Positions 32,151 to 43,748 of a stretch of DNA of 64,000 bases are shown piece by piece (position 1 is the stretch's first letter; each line of letters begins with the position of its first letter). The stretch spans positions 170,819,361-170,883,360 of the forward strand of contig NC_081406.1 of assembly GCF_030272615.1 (NCBI RefSeq). Direction: 5' to 3'. The notes under the pieces were generated by a model, which worked only from the letters and a program-made list of their open reading frames with translations, did no database searches and was not told where the DNA came from. The translations under genes were made by a program, and so were the position numbers. Origin of the DNA: Cryptomeria japonica (lineage: Eukaryota > Streptophyta > Pinopsida > Cupressales > Cupressaceae).

Positions 32151-35100
32151 ACCTCTGCAATTGAATACATAGCAAACCCTACTATTGTTGAGGTAATAAA
32201 AAGACCTAGGCCCATATTTCAGTTAGTTCCCGAGATAGCAAAGAAGGATGATACCTTAGGTGCATTTTCTCAAATTCCTAAGGGAGTTGTTTATGCTGAA
32301 GACCCCCGAATGTACATCCACTGTAACATTGACGAGTTAGGAGATGAGGAAATCAAAACCATGTATAAAACTGTGATATGTGATGATACCAGCAATGTAA
32401 AGGATGAACACAAAATCATTGAGACCCTAGGATTTACAAAGATCCTTAGCATTCCTGAATTTCCAAAGGATGTGATTAGGATAGTTTTAAGCAGGGTACA
32501 TGGAAATTTTTTTTGGTTAGATGCAATCCATAAGATCACCAAGGAAGTTGTGAAAGATGTCACAGGGTTACCAACCACCGGTAAAAGGCCAGATAAAACC
32601 AAGAAGGTTTCCAATGACCTAGTTACAAAACTGACTGGTGCAACATTTGACAAGAGGTCTCTAAGGGTTAATGACATAAAAGATATCAATGTGAGATTCA
32701 TCAATATGATATTAGGGTATAAAGCAACTCATGCTAATAGACTTAATTCAGTTTCAAGTTTATGCATTAAGAGTGCTTATGACATGGTCACAGACAATGC
32801 AAAAGTGGACATATGTGAATGGTTAAAGGATGAACTAATTGACAACCGAAAAATCAAGAAGGACAAGAAAGGAACTTTTAGATTTGGAAATCTATTAGTA
32901 TGCCTAATGCTACACATAACAAAATAGGTTCCCGGTAGAGGTTATAAAGAACTTGGATATGGCATACCAATTGGAAAACAATTGACTGAACTATTCAATA
33001 ACATGGGTGAGAACAAAGAAAACAATATTGATGACTTCTTTCAAGCATTAAAGACCAAAATGAAGAAAAGAGTAAGGTTATCTCAGAAAATAGTAGACAA
33101 ATACAAAGATGATATATGCGTTGTTATTAAGAAAGATGAAATCTGGATGGAAGCGGTCATCCCAAGGACAATTTGGGTAACCGAGATGGGCTATGAAACA
33201 AATGATCACATATACTAAAGCACTTCTGGAAGCCCCCAATGAACCTAAGGAAGAAGTATCTGGTAGTTTTGAGACTATAGAAAGCCAAATACAATCAAAG
33301 AAAAGAGTAAAGAAGGTTGAGGCATTTGTAAGGAAAGGGTCCAGACAAGCAAAAGCCATTAAGGAAGATGTATTGAAGAAAACTGGCATAACAAAGGATG
33401 AGTTGGCAGCTCCACAACTTGAAACTCATCTATCACTGGTAGGTACCTCTTTGGAAGGTGACATACCAACAACTTTTAAAAGAGTTGTAAGAAAAAGAGA
33501 TCCCTCACCAGCAACCACGCCTTCACCTAGAAGAACAAGGCAAAAGCAACAAGCAGTGAGATCTCCGGTTAGAAAGGCCACACCAAAGAAGAAACTGACA
33601 CCTAAGAAGAAGAAAAGGACAAACAAAGACTTGGCCCCTCTTGATGTACTGCTAAATGAAATCACAGAGGAAGGAAAACTGAAGAACATAGAGAAAATTT
33701 ATGACACTCTAACAGTTGATGAGAAAGAGCAAGTTGAGAACAGTGTTATATTGCATATGGACATGTACAAGAAATTCTTGATGAAAGTAGTAAATGAAAT
33801 TCCTGATGAACTATTCAAAAGACTTGAGGCCAGAAGGCAAGTAGTGATAGAATTAGATAAGAAAATAAAAATTGAGAAGCTACTTGTTGTATATCCTGTA
33901 AACTCTCCAAAAGAAATTGATGATTTGATTGCTCAAGCAAACCGGTTAGTATTCTCTACTGCACACCGGCATATTTCACTAATGGTAGGATGAGTTAATG
34001 AAGTGACAGAGGAAACAAAAGATGGATGGGATATATTCCTAGTTGACAAAGAAAAACAAGAAGAGTACAGGAACCCTAAACCTATAAAGGTATATTACAA
34101 AGATAGAGACAAGGGGAAAGGTAAAGTTGGTGGACCACCAAGCATCAAAGTTAAAGACAACCTACCCCCACCGGTGAAAATAACAACTACTGAAGAACAA
34201 CCAACAGCAGAAAGTATGGATGTAGAGGATAACAATCCTAATTCTGAAGTCCTATATACTATGAATTTTGATACTCAGAAGATCAACATAATAGTAGACA
34301 AAGATACAACTAATAAGTCAGATATGGCTAATGAGCCTCCGGTAGCAGGGGAAACAGAGAAACCGACAGAAGATACAAAGAAAAAGGTAGAAACTGAGTC
34401 ACAAATAGAGACAACACAACATACAGAGAAACCACCAGAGCTAAAGGCTCCGGAACAACATCAACCGAAACAGGTACATAAGGAAACAGTGCCACCGGTA
34501 ACCAGTGAAGTAGGAAAACCAGTGCTTAAAGAAATGCAGACACAAACTGACCTACCAGAGGTCAATACAAGCATGGTTACTTCCACCAATACTCAGATTG
34601 TTGGATCATCATCAACATTCAAATCAACAAATGTGACTGAGGTATTACTTGATTCTATCAAGAAAACAACTGATTGCAGCTCACAGGCTTACAAAGCAAA
34701 TGATGATTCTATACCAATTTTGAAGGTAATAGCTCCCAACTGTAATATAGATAATAAAGATTCTTTAGGGCAATTGGATACATTGTGCAAATATATCTCA
34801 TAAAACATTGAGAAAATAAAGGAAGAATTAGTGAAGGATAAGGTAGAAATTGAAAAACAAAAATTCTTTGATGAGGAAATAAAGAAGTGTAATAGAGATT
34901 TTGACACACTTCTACGAGAACTATGTAATTTGTTGAAAGAATACAAAAATCTGTATAAAGATACATGTAAAACAAACTTTTTGATTGTAGATATTGACAA
35001 GAAAATAAGCAAGGCACAGGATGAGATAAATAAACTTGCAGATAGCTTTGTCAACTCACCTGATACACTATCAGTTTTTGAAGAGAATATAGCAAATTTT

Positions 35101-35386
35101 GAGGAAGAACTACTCAAATTGGAAAGAGAGAGAAAGAATAATAAACAAGGCAAAACATTTGAGATCTAAACTAAGTCCAAGATTGGACTATTTAGCATCT
35201 CTGCAGAAGGAAATTTCTAAGGCATTAACACAGGGAAGCAAAACACCGACAGAGCATTTGCAACATCTCACCGGTACAATGAAGAGAACTGAGACAGCAA
35301 TAAAAGATAGTAAGAAGTTTATGGATAGTATAAACTTGATTTTGGGAGATCTTTTTCAGATTATAACCACCCAGCTACAAGGTTGA
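32142..35386 (+). pseudogene. Element C1 second ORF: large protein of unknown function
   Basis: One coding region of about 1,080 codons, now broken. Frame 32142-33218 has a TAG at 32925; a shift near 33200 leads to 33193-35169 with stops at 33991 and 34801; a second shift near 35100 leads to 35099-35386. The N-terminal 350 residues look globular (WLDAIHKITKEVVKDVTGLP, RFINMILGYKATHANRLNSV, KGTFRFGNLLVCLMLHITK). The TGLP-x-x-G segment recalls plant-mobile or plant-transposon domains only faintly. A Lys/Pro/Ser-rich basic region follows (about 33510-33640), then an acidic disordered part (34130-34640) and a C-terminal coiled coil (34810-35370). No retroviral enzyme motif is present. Function unknown. 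Confidence 0.7.
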
Positions 35387-35601
35387 GTTTATGGATAGCT
35401 GAACCTACAAACTCTACTGACATCTTGACAACCTTTGTCATTGATGCCAAAGGGGGAGTAGTGGAATGAGAAAGTTCAAAACATAGGAATCATATGCTCA
35501 GGGGGAGCTCTCACATTTTTGGTAACATTTTTGGACTACACACTTTTGAACACTTTTTGAAATTTCTCATGAGTGTTGCCATCAATGCCAAAGGGGGAGA
35601 T
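35387..35601 (+). other. Element C1 3' end with two purine tracts
   Basis: The working tract AAAGGGGGAGAT is at 35590-35601, against the LTR. A second ATGCCAAAGGGGGAG lies at about 35446-35460 within a near-repeat of the same context (CATTGATGCCAAAGGGGGAG and CATCAATGCCAAAGGGGGAG). Confidence 0.8.
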
Positions 35602-36374
35602 TGTTGGCATATGCACACTCCAATGAGACATTTTATGTGATTGAAGGTTTTGTCATTGATGGCAACCTTGCAATCCTATGGCACCGGCAAAGACATTATA
35701 CCAGCATCAGTAGATCACACTCTACACCGGCACTGGCACAGAAGAAAGAAACTATACCGACACTGAGGCCGACAGGATTTTTGTTATACAATATTTTGTT
35801 TATTATTGTAAGCTGACTTGGTAAATTGTAAAATGACTCTTATATATAAAGGAGAACATTGTAGACATTTGTAATAATGATGTAGGAGCATAAAAGAAAA
35901 TATTAGGTAGACCTAATGTGTGAAATATAGGTCAAGGGGTATATGTAAAGAACAGAGCAGGAACCGGTACTAAATCTGGCATTAAAGATGCTATTGTAAA
36001 GTAGTACAAGTTATTGGATTTGTATAATCCTTATTGTAAGTCAGTGTGACTTCCCATTGAGCAGTGAGCTCTAGGCAGTTGGCCTTCTTGCATGTGCAGG
36101 CCCCTATTGTAAGTAATATTCTCTTATTGGCCAGTGAGTGAATATTGTGGGTCACAAATCCCACCGAGGTTTTTCCCACACCGGGTTTCCTCGTTAAACA
36201 TCTTGTGTTATGGTGTACTTTTCATGTGGATGTTCTTGATTCTGTTTATTACATTATTTCTTGCATACCGGTACACTATTATATTATGTGTTGCATGTTT
36301 TAAGTTAAGAAATTCCAATCACCGATTAGATACTGATTCACCCCCCCCTCTCAGTATCTGTGGGACCCCTAACA
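35602..36374 (+). repeat. Element C1 3' LTR
   Basis: 773 bp. TATATAAAGG at about 35843-35852. The end CCCTAACA is followed by the CACTT duplication. By eye roughly 5 percent of positions differ from the 5' copy in the first 190 bases. Confidence 0.92.
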
Positions 36375-37447
36375 CACTTGAGATAATTTGGATCTTAAAC
36401 TTGTTTGAGATGAATACTTGTAAAACCTGTTATGCCTAGTTTCAAATTTTTCCTGATAAAGACAACCTGAGAAGTGCTCAGAAAAGAGGTGCTCAAAGCT
36501 ATATTTGATTGGCTAAAAAGAGTGTGTTTATTGCCTATTTTGCTGAATTTTTCTAAAACGCTGAAAGAAGACACCAAAACACTAATCTCAACCTCTGAAA
36601 TGCTATTGTTTAACTAGAGAATGTTAGGCTACCTAGCTAGAACACTAATTTTTTGATTGAGAACGCTATTTACTCATTCTGAAACACTGATTCTTGGAAC
36701 CAGAATGGTAAATTTTTAACCAAGAGGTCTAATCTTTAGATTGGAAAAGTTGATCTTCAAACTAAGAAAGCTACTATTCATAATACTAATATTTGGACTC
36801 ATAGAGCTACTGGTTAGACTCAGAGAGATAATGTTCAAACTAATATTCAAAATTAGAGAGCTAATGTTTGGACTCAGTGAGATAATGTTTAGACTCAGAG
36901 AGATAATATTCAGACTCTAAAAGCTATAGTTGAGACTGAGAACATTGAAGTTTAGACTCAAAGAGATACTCTGCTATGAAATTTGTAATTTTGACAATTT
37001 GATGTTTGAAGTTGAAAATTTTGTGTTTGCAATGGATGATATCTTTGATATATGGTCTGAAAACATAGAAGATAAAATTTCAAACAATTGTCTATTTTTT
37101 TGTCCCTATGATCTAAACATCAAGTGTATGTTTAGAGCCTCAAATCAAAGCCCAAATTTCCACAAGTTTCACACAAATAGAACACTTTCAGATAGGTCTA
37201 TCCTAAGGATTAAGATGTAATGCAATAACTTAGCCCACAACCTAGAATCTTCATAGCACAAGTGTAAACACCCTAAGAGGGAATGTCCACTTTTGCCATT
37301 GTCGAGAGGTGGCAAATAGGGGCCTCTAGGACTGGAAGGATAACCCAATCACCCTCTCCTTGGAAGGCTACAACTAGTCTATGCAAAGCCAAGGATTTAT
37401 ATCTCTCCTCCAAGGATCCAAATGGTGAGTGTCTTGGGGGGAAACCT
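36375..37447 (-). other. Element B leader segment between C1 and C2
   Basis: No supported gene. At 36480-36930 there is a degenerate array of GCTA-containing phrases (GAGAGCTAATG, GAGATAATG), the B counterpart of the GCGCTA arrays in A. The right end (TCTTGGGGGGAAACCT) matches A at about 23371 (TCTTGGGGGCAAATTC), which locates the C2 insertion point. Confidence 0.7.
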
Positions 37448-39114
37448 TATTGGCATTTGGCATAACCGATACAGATATAGGTGATGCAGTTGAAGTCTGA
37501 TGACTGCACCGGTAAAGGATAGAAGTCTATTTGTGATGAAGAGATTAAGATTCTATGAATAGATGACATGATCAGTTATTTGTGTTGTCATTGATGGCAA
37601 TTGATGTCAACTGATGTTCTTGATATTTTGTTTTGTCATCTTAGTGATTTGGTTTACCAGAAGATAGGGTTTACCAGCAGAAAGCTAAAGTATGTGAAAT
37701 AGGACTTTAACCGGTAAAGCAGAGTTGTTTTGATTGAATCAGACGATCAATGATGATTGGTGATTTGAGGTTTAGATGGTGAACTTGTGTCATGGAAAGG
37801 TGTATCTGACCAGAACTTGAACTTGTGAAGATTACTGAAAGGCGTGTTTCAAATTTCTGATGAATTTTTACTAAGGTTTTAGTAGGGTTTAAGACTGGTG
37901 AAGAAATCATCAAACTGGAAATGATTTTTGTTATGACAATGATCGAAGAGGAGTCTACATGAAATTGTTAATATGACACAACCTGCGTAAAAGATTTAAT
38001 TGTTGTTTTGGCGTGATTCAAGGAATACTTTCTTAGGAATCAGTGAAATGCTTAGTAGAGTTTTTTTGAGGGTTTGACTTTGGTACAGGTCGGATTTTTG
38101 TGATGGGTTATGATCAACCAACGGTTGATATTGCATTGTAATCTGTTTTAATGATCTATATAATGATCTGTGATGATCTCTTATGATTTGAATTATAAAT
38201 TAATGATGTAATTAGGGTTTTATGGCCAACCTAGTTGAGATGGCTATTTAGGATGACACAGTTGATGTTTATTATGTCAGTGGTTTTAGAGAATGTGTTA
38301 AGCCATCCAAGTGAAGTGTGAGATCTATCCAAGAGTTGAAGAGTGTTGAGTATAACTGGATATGATCAAGCAAGCAAAGAAGTGCAAGTAAACAAATCAT
38401 TTTCTTACTGTTGTTCCCTAACACTTGCAATAGGCTAAATCCCTTAACCAGGTAGGTCCTAACAGACCTTAAACATTTAAGTCCCCTAATAGGGTAGCTC
38501 TCAAAATAGTGTTAAATCATCTCACAAGGTTTATCCTAACAGATCATCAAGCTCCTTGCTAGGCTGCTAGGCAAATCCCCTAACCGGGTGACTCTTAATA
38601 GGGTCTGCTCCTAACCAGGGGTATTGTAAGCTCCTAACAGGGTGTACTTCAAAAGAGTACAAATATTTGTGGGTGCGAAATCCCACCATGGTTTTTCCCT
38701 ATTTGGGTTTCCATGTAAAAAAAATATGGTGTTCATGTGATGTTCTTGTATATGCTTCATTTCATGCATTATTTCCAAGACACCGGTTATGATGTTTTAT
38801 CAGAAGTTTATCAAAGGTTACCGATATCGTTAAGGAGTTGTTTGAGAAAGTAATTTGATCTGATTGATAAGGTTAATGAGTTGGTAAATGATCAAGTTTA
38901 TATGATTTCTTTGGTGGTGAAAGTATTGATAGTTGTGGTAAATGATTTGATTAATGTGTTAAGAAAATCTGATAAAGAGGTTGTTAGATCTTATTAAATA
39001 AGTTGAATGGTTTCAAATCTGATATAAGTTTTATTTTGGGTTTAAAGTTTCAATTGGTCTTAATATTGATTCACCCCCCCTCTCGGTATTAAACGGATCC
39101 TCATAGGATTAACA
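37448..39114 (+). repeat. Element C2 5' LTR
   Basis: 1667 bp. The first two bases are TA rather than TG. CTATATAATG near 38156 is a possible TATA box. A run of phrases such as CCTAACAGG and CTAACCAGG occurs at about 38440-38650. Confidence 0.9.
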
Positions 39115-39116
39115 AT

Positions 39117-39127
39117 TGGTATCAGAG
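39117..39127 (+). other. Element C2 primer binding site
   Basis: TGGTATCAGAG follows the LTR by two bases; the twelfth base is A instead of C. Complementary to initiator Met tRNA. Confidence 0.9.
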
Positions 39128-39191
39128 ATTTGGTCCTCTGAGTGCAAAAAGATTAACTGCTTGAGGAAAAGATTCTGAGGAATTCAAGATA

Positions 39192-40119
39192 ATGAAGAAA
39201 GAGGGTCCCAAGTTCAACAAGGATAACTACAAGACCTAGAAAGACAAAATGAAGATCTACATCAAAGGTCTTGGTGCACAATATTGGAAGAAATTTCAAA
39301 CACCATATGTTTCTCCTACCACTACTCCGTTGACACCAAATGAACTCAGAGAGAAGAAAGATAACATGCAAGCCCTAGAAGCTATTGTAAGTACTTTATC
39401 TAATTAAAAATATATTGATGTTCAAGGATTGGAAACTACAGGGGAGGTTTGGGAAAAGTTAGAGATAATCTATGGAGGAGATGAGCATGTTCAAAGAGCC
39501 AAAGAGGAAAGCTTGAGAGGAAAGTTCGATGACATTAGAATGATTGAAGGAGAGAATATTGCACAGTATAGTCAGAGAATCAAAGAAGTCGTTGGCAATA
39601 TAAAGAGTGCAAAAGGTAAAATAGAAGATGATGCAAATAGTAAGTAAAATGCTCAGAACTCTTCAACCTCGGTATGTTCTAAGAGTATCGACAATCCAAG
39701 AACTTAGATCTATTTCAAAGGATAAGGTAATTGTTGATTCACCAATTCGTAAGCTTACAACTTTTGAGTTAAATAGTTTTGACAATAGTGTGACAAAATC
39801 TATTGAATCTGCCTTTAAAGCTTTTGTTACCGATTCATCTTCTAGAAAAGGAAAAGATATATGTCAAAATCATGAGTGCAGGACAAGTCATGGAAGTAAC
39901 CAGGGAAATGAAGACAATGAAGATCAAGTAATGGAACTTGAGGCACTGTTAGAAAAGAAATTTCCAAGAGGCACTAGTAAGAATAAAGGAAAGCTACCTT
40001 TGAAGTGTTTCTCTTGTAGTAAAATTGGTCATATTGCTACTAATTGCCCTAACACCCATAAGAAAGAGAAGTTTAGAAGATTCAAGGAATGGGCAAGAAA
40101 CATTGTTATGTTACAGTAG
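39192..40119 (+). pseudogene. Element C2 gag
   Basis: Starts at ATG 39192 (MKKEGPKFNKDNYKT). An in-frame TAG follows after about 15 codons and a second stop near 39405. The UBN2-type gag core is visible (GEVWEKLEIIYGGDEHVQRA, SLRGKFDDIRMIEGENIAQY). A frameshift near 39640 leads to 39628-40119, which holds one CCHC knuckle (CFSCSKIGHIATNC). Confidence 0.87.
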
Positions 40120-40611
40120 ATGAAGGTGTGACTGATGAGGAGTCAAAAGAAGAAGATGACAATGAAGAAATTGTGTTTTGTAGCCGTGAAGGAGGAACTG
40201 TCATATGAAAAGGCACTAGTATCTCACATGGAGAATAGTGATGAATGGATTATAGACAATGGTTGCTCACACCACATGACCGGAGATAAAAGTAAGTTCA
40301 TAACCCTTAATGAATTTGATGGAGGTGTTGTTAGATTTGGAAATAACTCTCCTTGCATGGTAAAAGGTAAAGGTTCAATCTCTCTAAATGGGAAGAGTAA
40401 TGTTGATGATGTGTTTTGGGTTGATGGTATTAAGCATAATCTTTTAAGTGTTGGTCAGCTCAATGATAAAGGTTATTTGATTGAGTTTAAAAGTAGAGTG
40501 CACATAATTCTTGGAGGTAATGGTAAACTGATTGCTACCAAGAGGAAAACTAGAGGTAACTTATTCCATTTGAATAGTAATATTAATAATTGTCTCGTTG
40601 CAAGAATATAA
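40120..40611 (+). pseudogene. Element C2 protease and pre-integrase region
   Basis: WIIDNGCSHHMTGDKSKF is the copia protease motif with Asn in place of the usual Ser or Thr after the catalytic Asp. VFWVDGIKHNLLSVGQLNDK and LFHLNS follow, the normal pre-integrase path. The frame shifts near 40600. Confidence 0.87.
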
Positions 40612-41468
40612 GACAACTGTTTGTGGCATAGAAGATGTTGTCATGTTAATTTTGATAATTTGGTTAAAGATAAGAAACTCAAGTGTTGTAAGAGGATTAC
40701 CCCAACTTGTCAAACCTGGTAGTTTGATATGCAAAGATTGTCAAATTGGTAAGATGACCTCTATTTCTTTCAAGAGAAAGAATTGTATTTCTGAGAATGT
40801 TTTAGATTTGGTACATACTGATCTCTGTGGCCTTATGAGAACAAAGAGTTATTACGGTGATAGGTATTTCATGATCTTGACCGATGACTATTCTAAAATG
40901 ATGTGGGTGACAATTTTGAGAGAGAAATCAGAAGCATTTAATAAATTTAAATCATTTAAAGCTCTGGTTGAGAAGGAAATCGGTAAGAACTTGAAGTGTT
41001 TAAGATCACACCAAGGAGGTGAATTCACATTTGATGAATTTGTTAAGTATTGTGATGAACAAGGTATAAAGAGACAAATGTCTGCTCCAGGGACACCACA
41101 ACAAAATAGCATAGCAGAAAGGATGGATAGAACAATAGCCGAAGTAGCAAGAACCATGTTATTGTAGGGTAATGTATCCAAAGTATTTTGGAGAGAAGCG
41201 GTCAGTACTACTGTATACACTTTAAACCGGGTACTAGTAAAGAGAGGTAACAATAAGACACCCTATGAGCTATGGTATGAAAAAACACCTTGTGTAAGTT
41301 ATTTTAAATTTTTTGGAAGTCAATGTTTTATTAAGAGAGATAACTACACTGAGAAATTTGATGCAAAATATGATGAGGGAATTTTTCTTGGTTACTCTTC
41401 TAAGAGTAAAGCATATAAATGTCACAATAAGAGAACTAAGAAAATTGTTGAAAGTGCTAATGTAAAAT
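40612..41468 (+). pseudogene. Element C2 integrase
   Basis: The core reads VLDLVHTDLCGLMRTKSYYG, LTDDYSKMMWV, LRSHQGGEFTF and APGTPQQNSIAERMDRTI. The second catalytic Asp (usually RSDNGGEF or similar) is His here, codon 41009-41011; the first Asp and the Glu are kept. A TAG at about 41165 interrupts, and the downstream GKTPYELWYEK, VSYFKFFGSQCF and EGIFLGYS blocks follow with small changes. Inactive. Confidence 0.88.
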
Positions 41469-42465
41469 TTGATGATCTATTTGATAAGTTTGAGTACAAG
41501 AAGATCAGAAACTGAAAAGGATGATAATGAGGAAAAGTTTGTGATCATTGAACCGGAGGCAAAAAATAATGAAGAACCAACAAATGCAGAACTAGATGCT
41601 CAATCGGTAAGCGATGACAGTGAGGAAGAAGATGAAGAACCTGATGAAGAAGATGCAAAACCGACACATGTAATACCTAGATATGTCAGATTAAATCATT
41701 TAGAAGAGCAAATAATTAGTGATAAGAATGTAGGTGTGCAAACTAGGAGAAAGATCCAAGAAAACTCATGTTTGATATCTACAATTGAACCCAAGACAGT
41801 TAAGGAAGCACTAAAGGATGATGATTGGGTGAATGCAATGAATGAAGAATTAGATTAAATTGAGAAGAATCAGACATGGTCACTTGCTCCTAGACCAGAG
41901 GATAAGAATGTAATTGGAACAAAATGGGTCTTTAGGAATAAATTGGATGAAGAAGGAAATATTGTAAGAAACAAGGCAAAATTAGTCTACAAAGGGTATG
42001 CTCAAGAGGAAGGTGAGGATTATGGTAAAAAATTTGCACCTATTGCTAGATTAGAAGGAGTAAGGATGTTGATGGCATTTGCTGCATATAAGGGATTCAA
42101 AGTTTACCAAATGGATGTCAAGTCAACCTTTCTAAATGGGATTCTAGAAGAAGTATACATTGAACAACCAGATGGATTTTTCTTGACCGATGATAAAGAC
42201 ATGGTGTGTAAATTGCACAAAGCACTATATGGTCTAAAACAGGCACCGAGGGCATGGTATGAGAGATTACATGCACATTTGATCAAAATTGGATTCCAAC
42301 GTACTAGGGAGGACATTAACATTTATTTGAAGATTGATGGAGACAAGGTGCTGGTAGTAGAAGTGTTTGTTGATGACATAATTTTTGGTGGAAATGATGA
42401 TATGTGTATGGACTTTGCTGATATAATAAAAAATGAATTTGAAAATCTCTAATCGGTGAAATTAA
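41469..42465 (+). pseudogene. Element C2 reverse transcriptase
   Basis: 41469-41858 is the acidic linker and the start of RT (DDDWVNAMNEELD followed by a stop). 41943-42452 contains [70 protein letters not shown] and [15 protein letters not shown], with the catalytic box FVDD at 42366-42377 where YVDD is usual. A stop follows NEFENL. Confidence 0.9.
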
Positions 42466-43318
42466 GTTCTTTATTGGCTTACAGGTTCAACAACTGGATG
42501 GTGGTATCTTTATTTGTCAAGCCAAGTATATCAAAGAGGTGTTGAAGACTTTAGACATGGAGGACTGCAAACTGGTAGGGACACCGATGGTGACTGGCTA
42601 CAAGTTGTCAAAGGAAGATGATTCCCCTGTTGTTAGTGAAAAAGAGTATAGATCTATGATTGGCAAGCTACACTATGTTGTCCATACAAGACCGCACATT
42701 GCTCATGTTGTTGGATTAGTGGCTAGAATTCAAAAAGAGCCTAATGAGAGTCACATGGTGGGTGTGAGGAGAATTTTTTAGTATCTCAAAGGCACAGTAG
42801 AATATGGTTTATGGTATCCCTATAAAGGAGATTTTACTTTGGATGTCTTTACTGATGTTGATTGGGCAGGTAATGTGGATGATCGCAAAAGCACAACTGG
42901 TGGAGCTTTTCTACTTGGAGGAAGATTAGTGGCATGGACAAGAAAGAAATAAACTTGTGTTTCTCAATCTATAGCTGAAGTAGAGTATGTATCTGCATCC
43001 ATGAATTGCACGCAAGCAATATGGATGAGACATGTGCTAGAAGGATTTGAGATAGATATTTCTGAACCAGTGACTATCTATTGTGATAATACAAGTGCAA
43101 TAAACATGTCTAAGAATCATGTACTTCATTCCGGAACCAAGAATATTGAATTGAAGTATCACTTCCTAAGGGAAAGAGTTCAAGAAAAAGAGGTGAAGAT
43201 GGAATATGTGAAGAGTAAAACTTATTTAGCTAATATCTTTACTAAGCCCTTACCAAAGGCTACCTTTGAGTTTCTTAGAGATAAACTAGGGGTTAGACCC
43301 CTACACCGAAAGAACTAG
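42466..43318 (+). pseudogene. Element C2 RT thumb and RNase H
   Basis: 42539-42781 covers the thumb (CKLVGTPMVTGYKLSKEDDS, YRSMIGKLHYVVHTRPHIAH). RNase H follows with TDVDWAGNVDDRKSTTGG, then a TAA within the usual RKKQTCVSQS, AEVEYVSAS, IYCDNTSAINMSKN and the terminal IELKYHFLRE and IFTKPLPKATFEFLRDKLGV. The acidic residues of the site are kept. Confidence 0.9.
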
Positions 43319-43748
43319 AATGATGGAGATCCATCAATCCTATGGATTTCATGTTTATTTTTCACTATGGATTGATGAAGGTGCAAGATACTCCTTAGGG
43401 CGAGCAAGTTTGATGTAAAGTTCTGATTTAATACTCTGTTATAATTTTTTTCTAATTTGAGTAGCCGAGATGATGGAAGAGGCAATAGAAAAATTGAAGA
43501 CAAGTGATGCATTTACATCTTTGGCATTGTTGTCAAATGGGGAGAAGAAAAGAATAGAAATTAAATATGGTAGATATGGGAGAAGTTTAAGATCAGAAGA
43601 TCAGACTGAGAGAAGCATTGGTTAAGGGGGAGATGACAAAAGGAGGCAAACCAATAGATGATGTGATATCGGCAAGCAAGTTGAAGATGATGATGTTACT
43701 CTGATTGTATATCTGATTAGTGTTTCCATCAATGTCAAAAGGGGAAAT
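43319..43748 (+). other. Element C2 3' non-coding region and purine tract
   Basis: No gene seen. The purine tract CAAAAGGGGAAAT at 43736-43748 abuts the 3' LTR. Confidence 0.8.

Larger units (their letters stand above)
29833..36374 (+). mobile_element. Element C1: polymerase-less copia-type LTR element with a large unknown ORF
   Basis: LTRs at 29833-30611 and 35602-36374 start TGTTGGCATATGC and end CCCTAAAA or CCCTAACA. A perfect CACTT duplication flanks the element (29828-29832, 36375-36379). PBS and purine tract are present. The 5.0-kb interior holds a gag-like ORF and a second long ORF, and shows no protease, integrase, RT or RNase H motif in any frame. It must have moved with enzymes from another element. 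LTR differences are mostly C/T and G/A at CCGG or CNG sites, as expected for methylated DNA. Confidence 0.93.

Noticed and set aside
36930-37220. 96-codon plus-strand ORF in the leader of B
   Set aside because: It lies antisense in a non-coding leader, has no recognisable motif, and has no counterpart in A.
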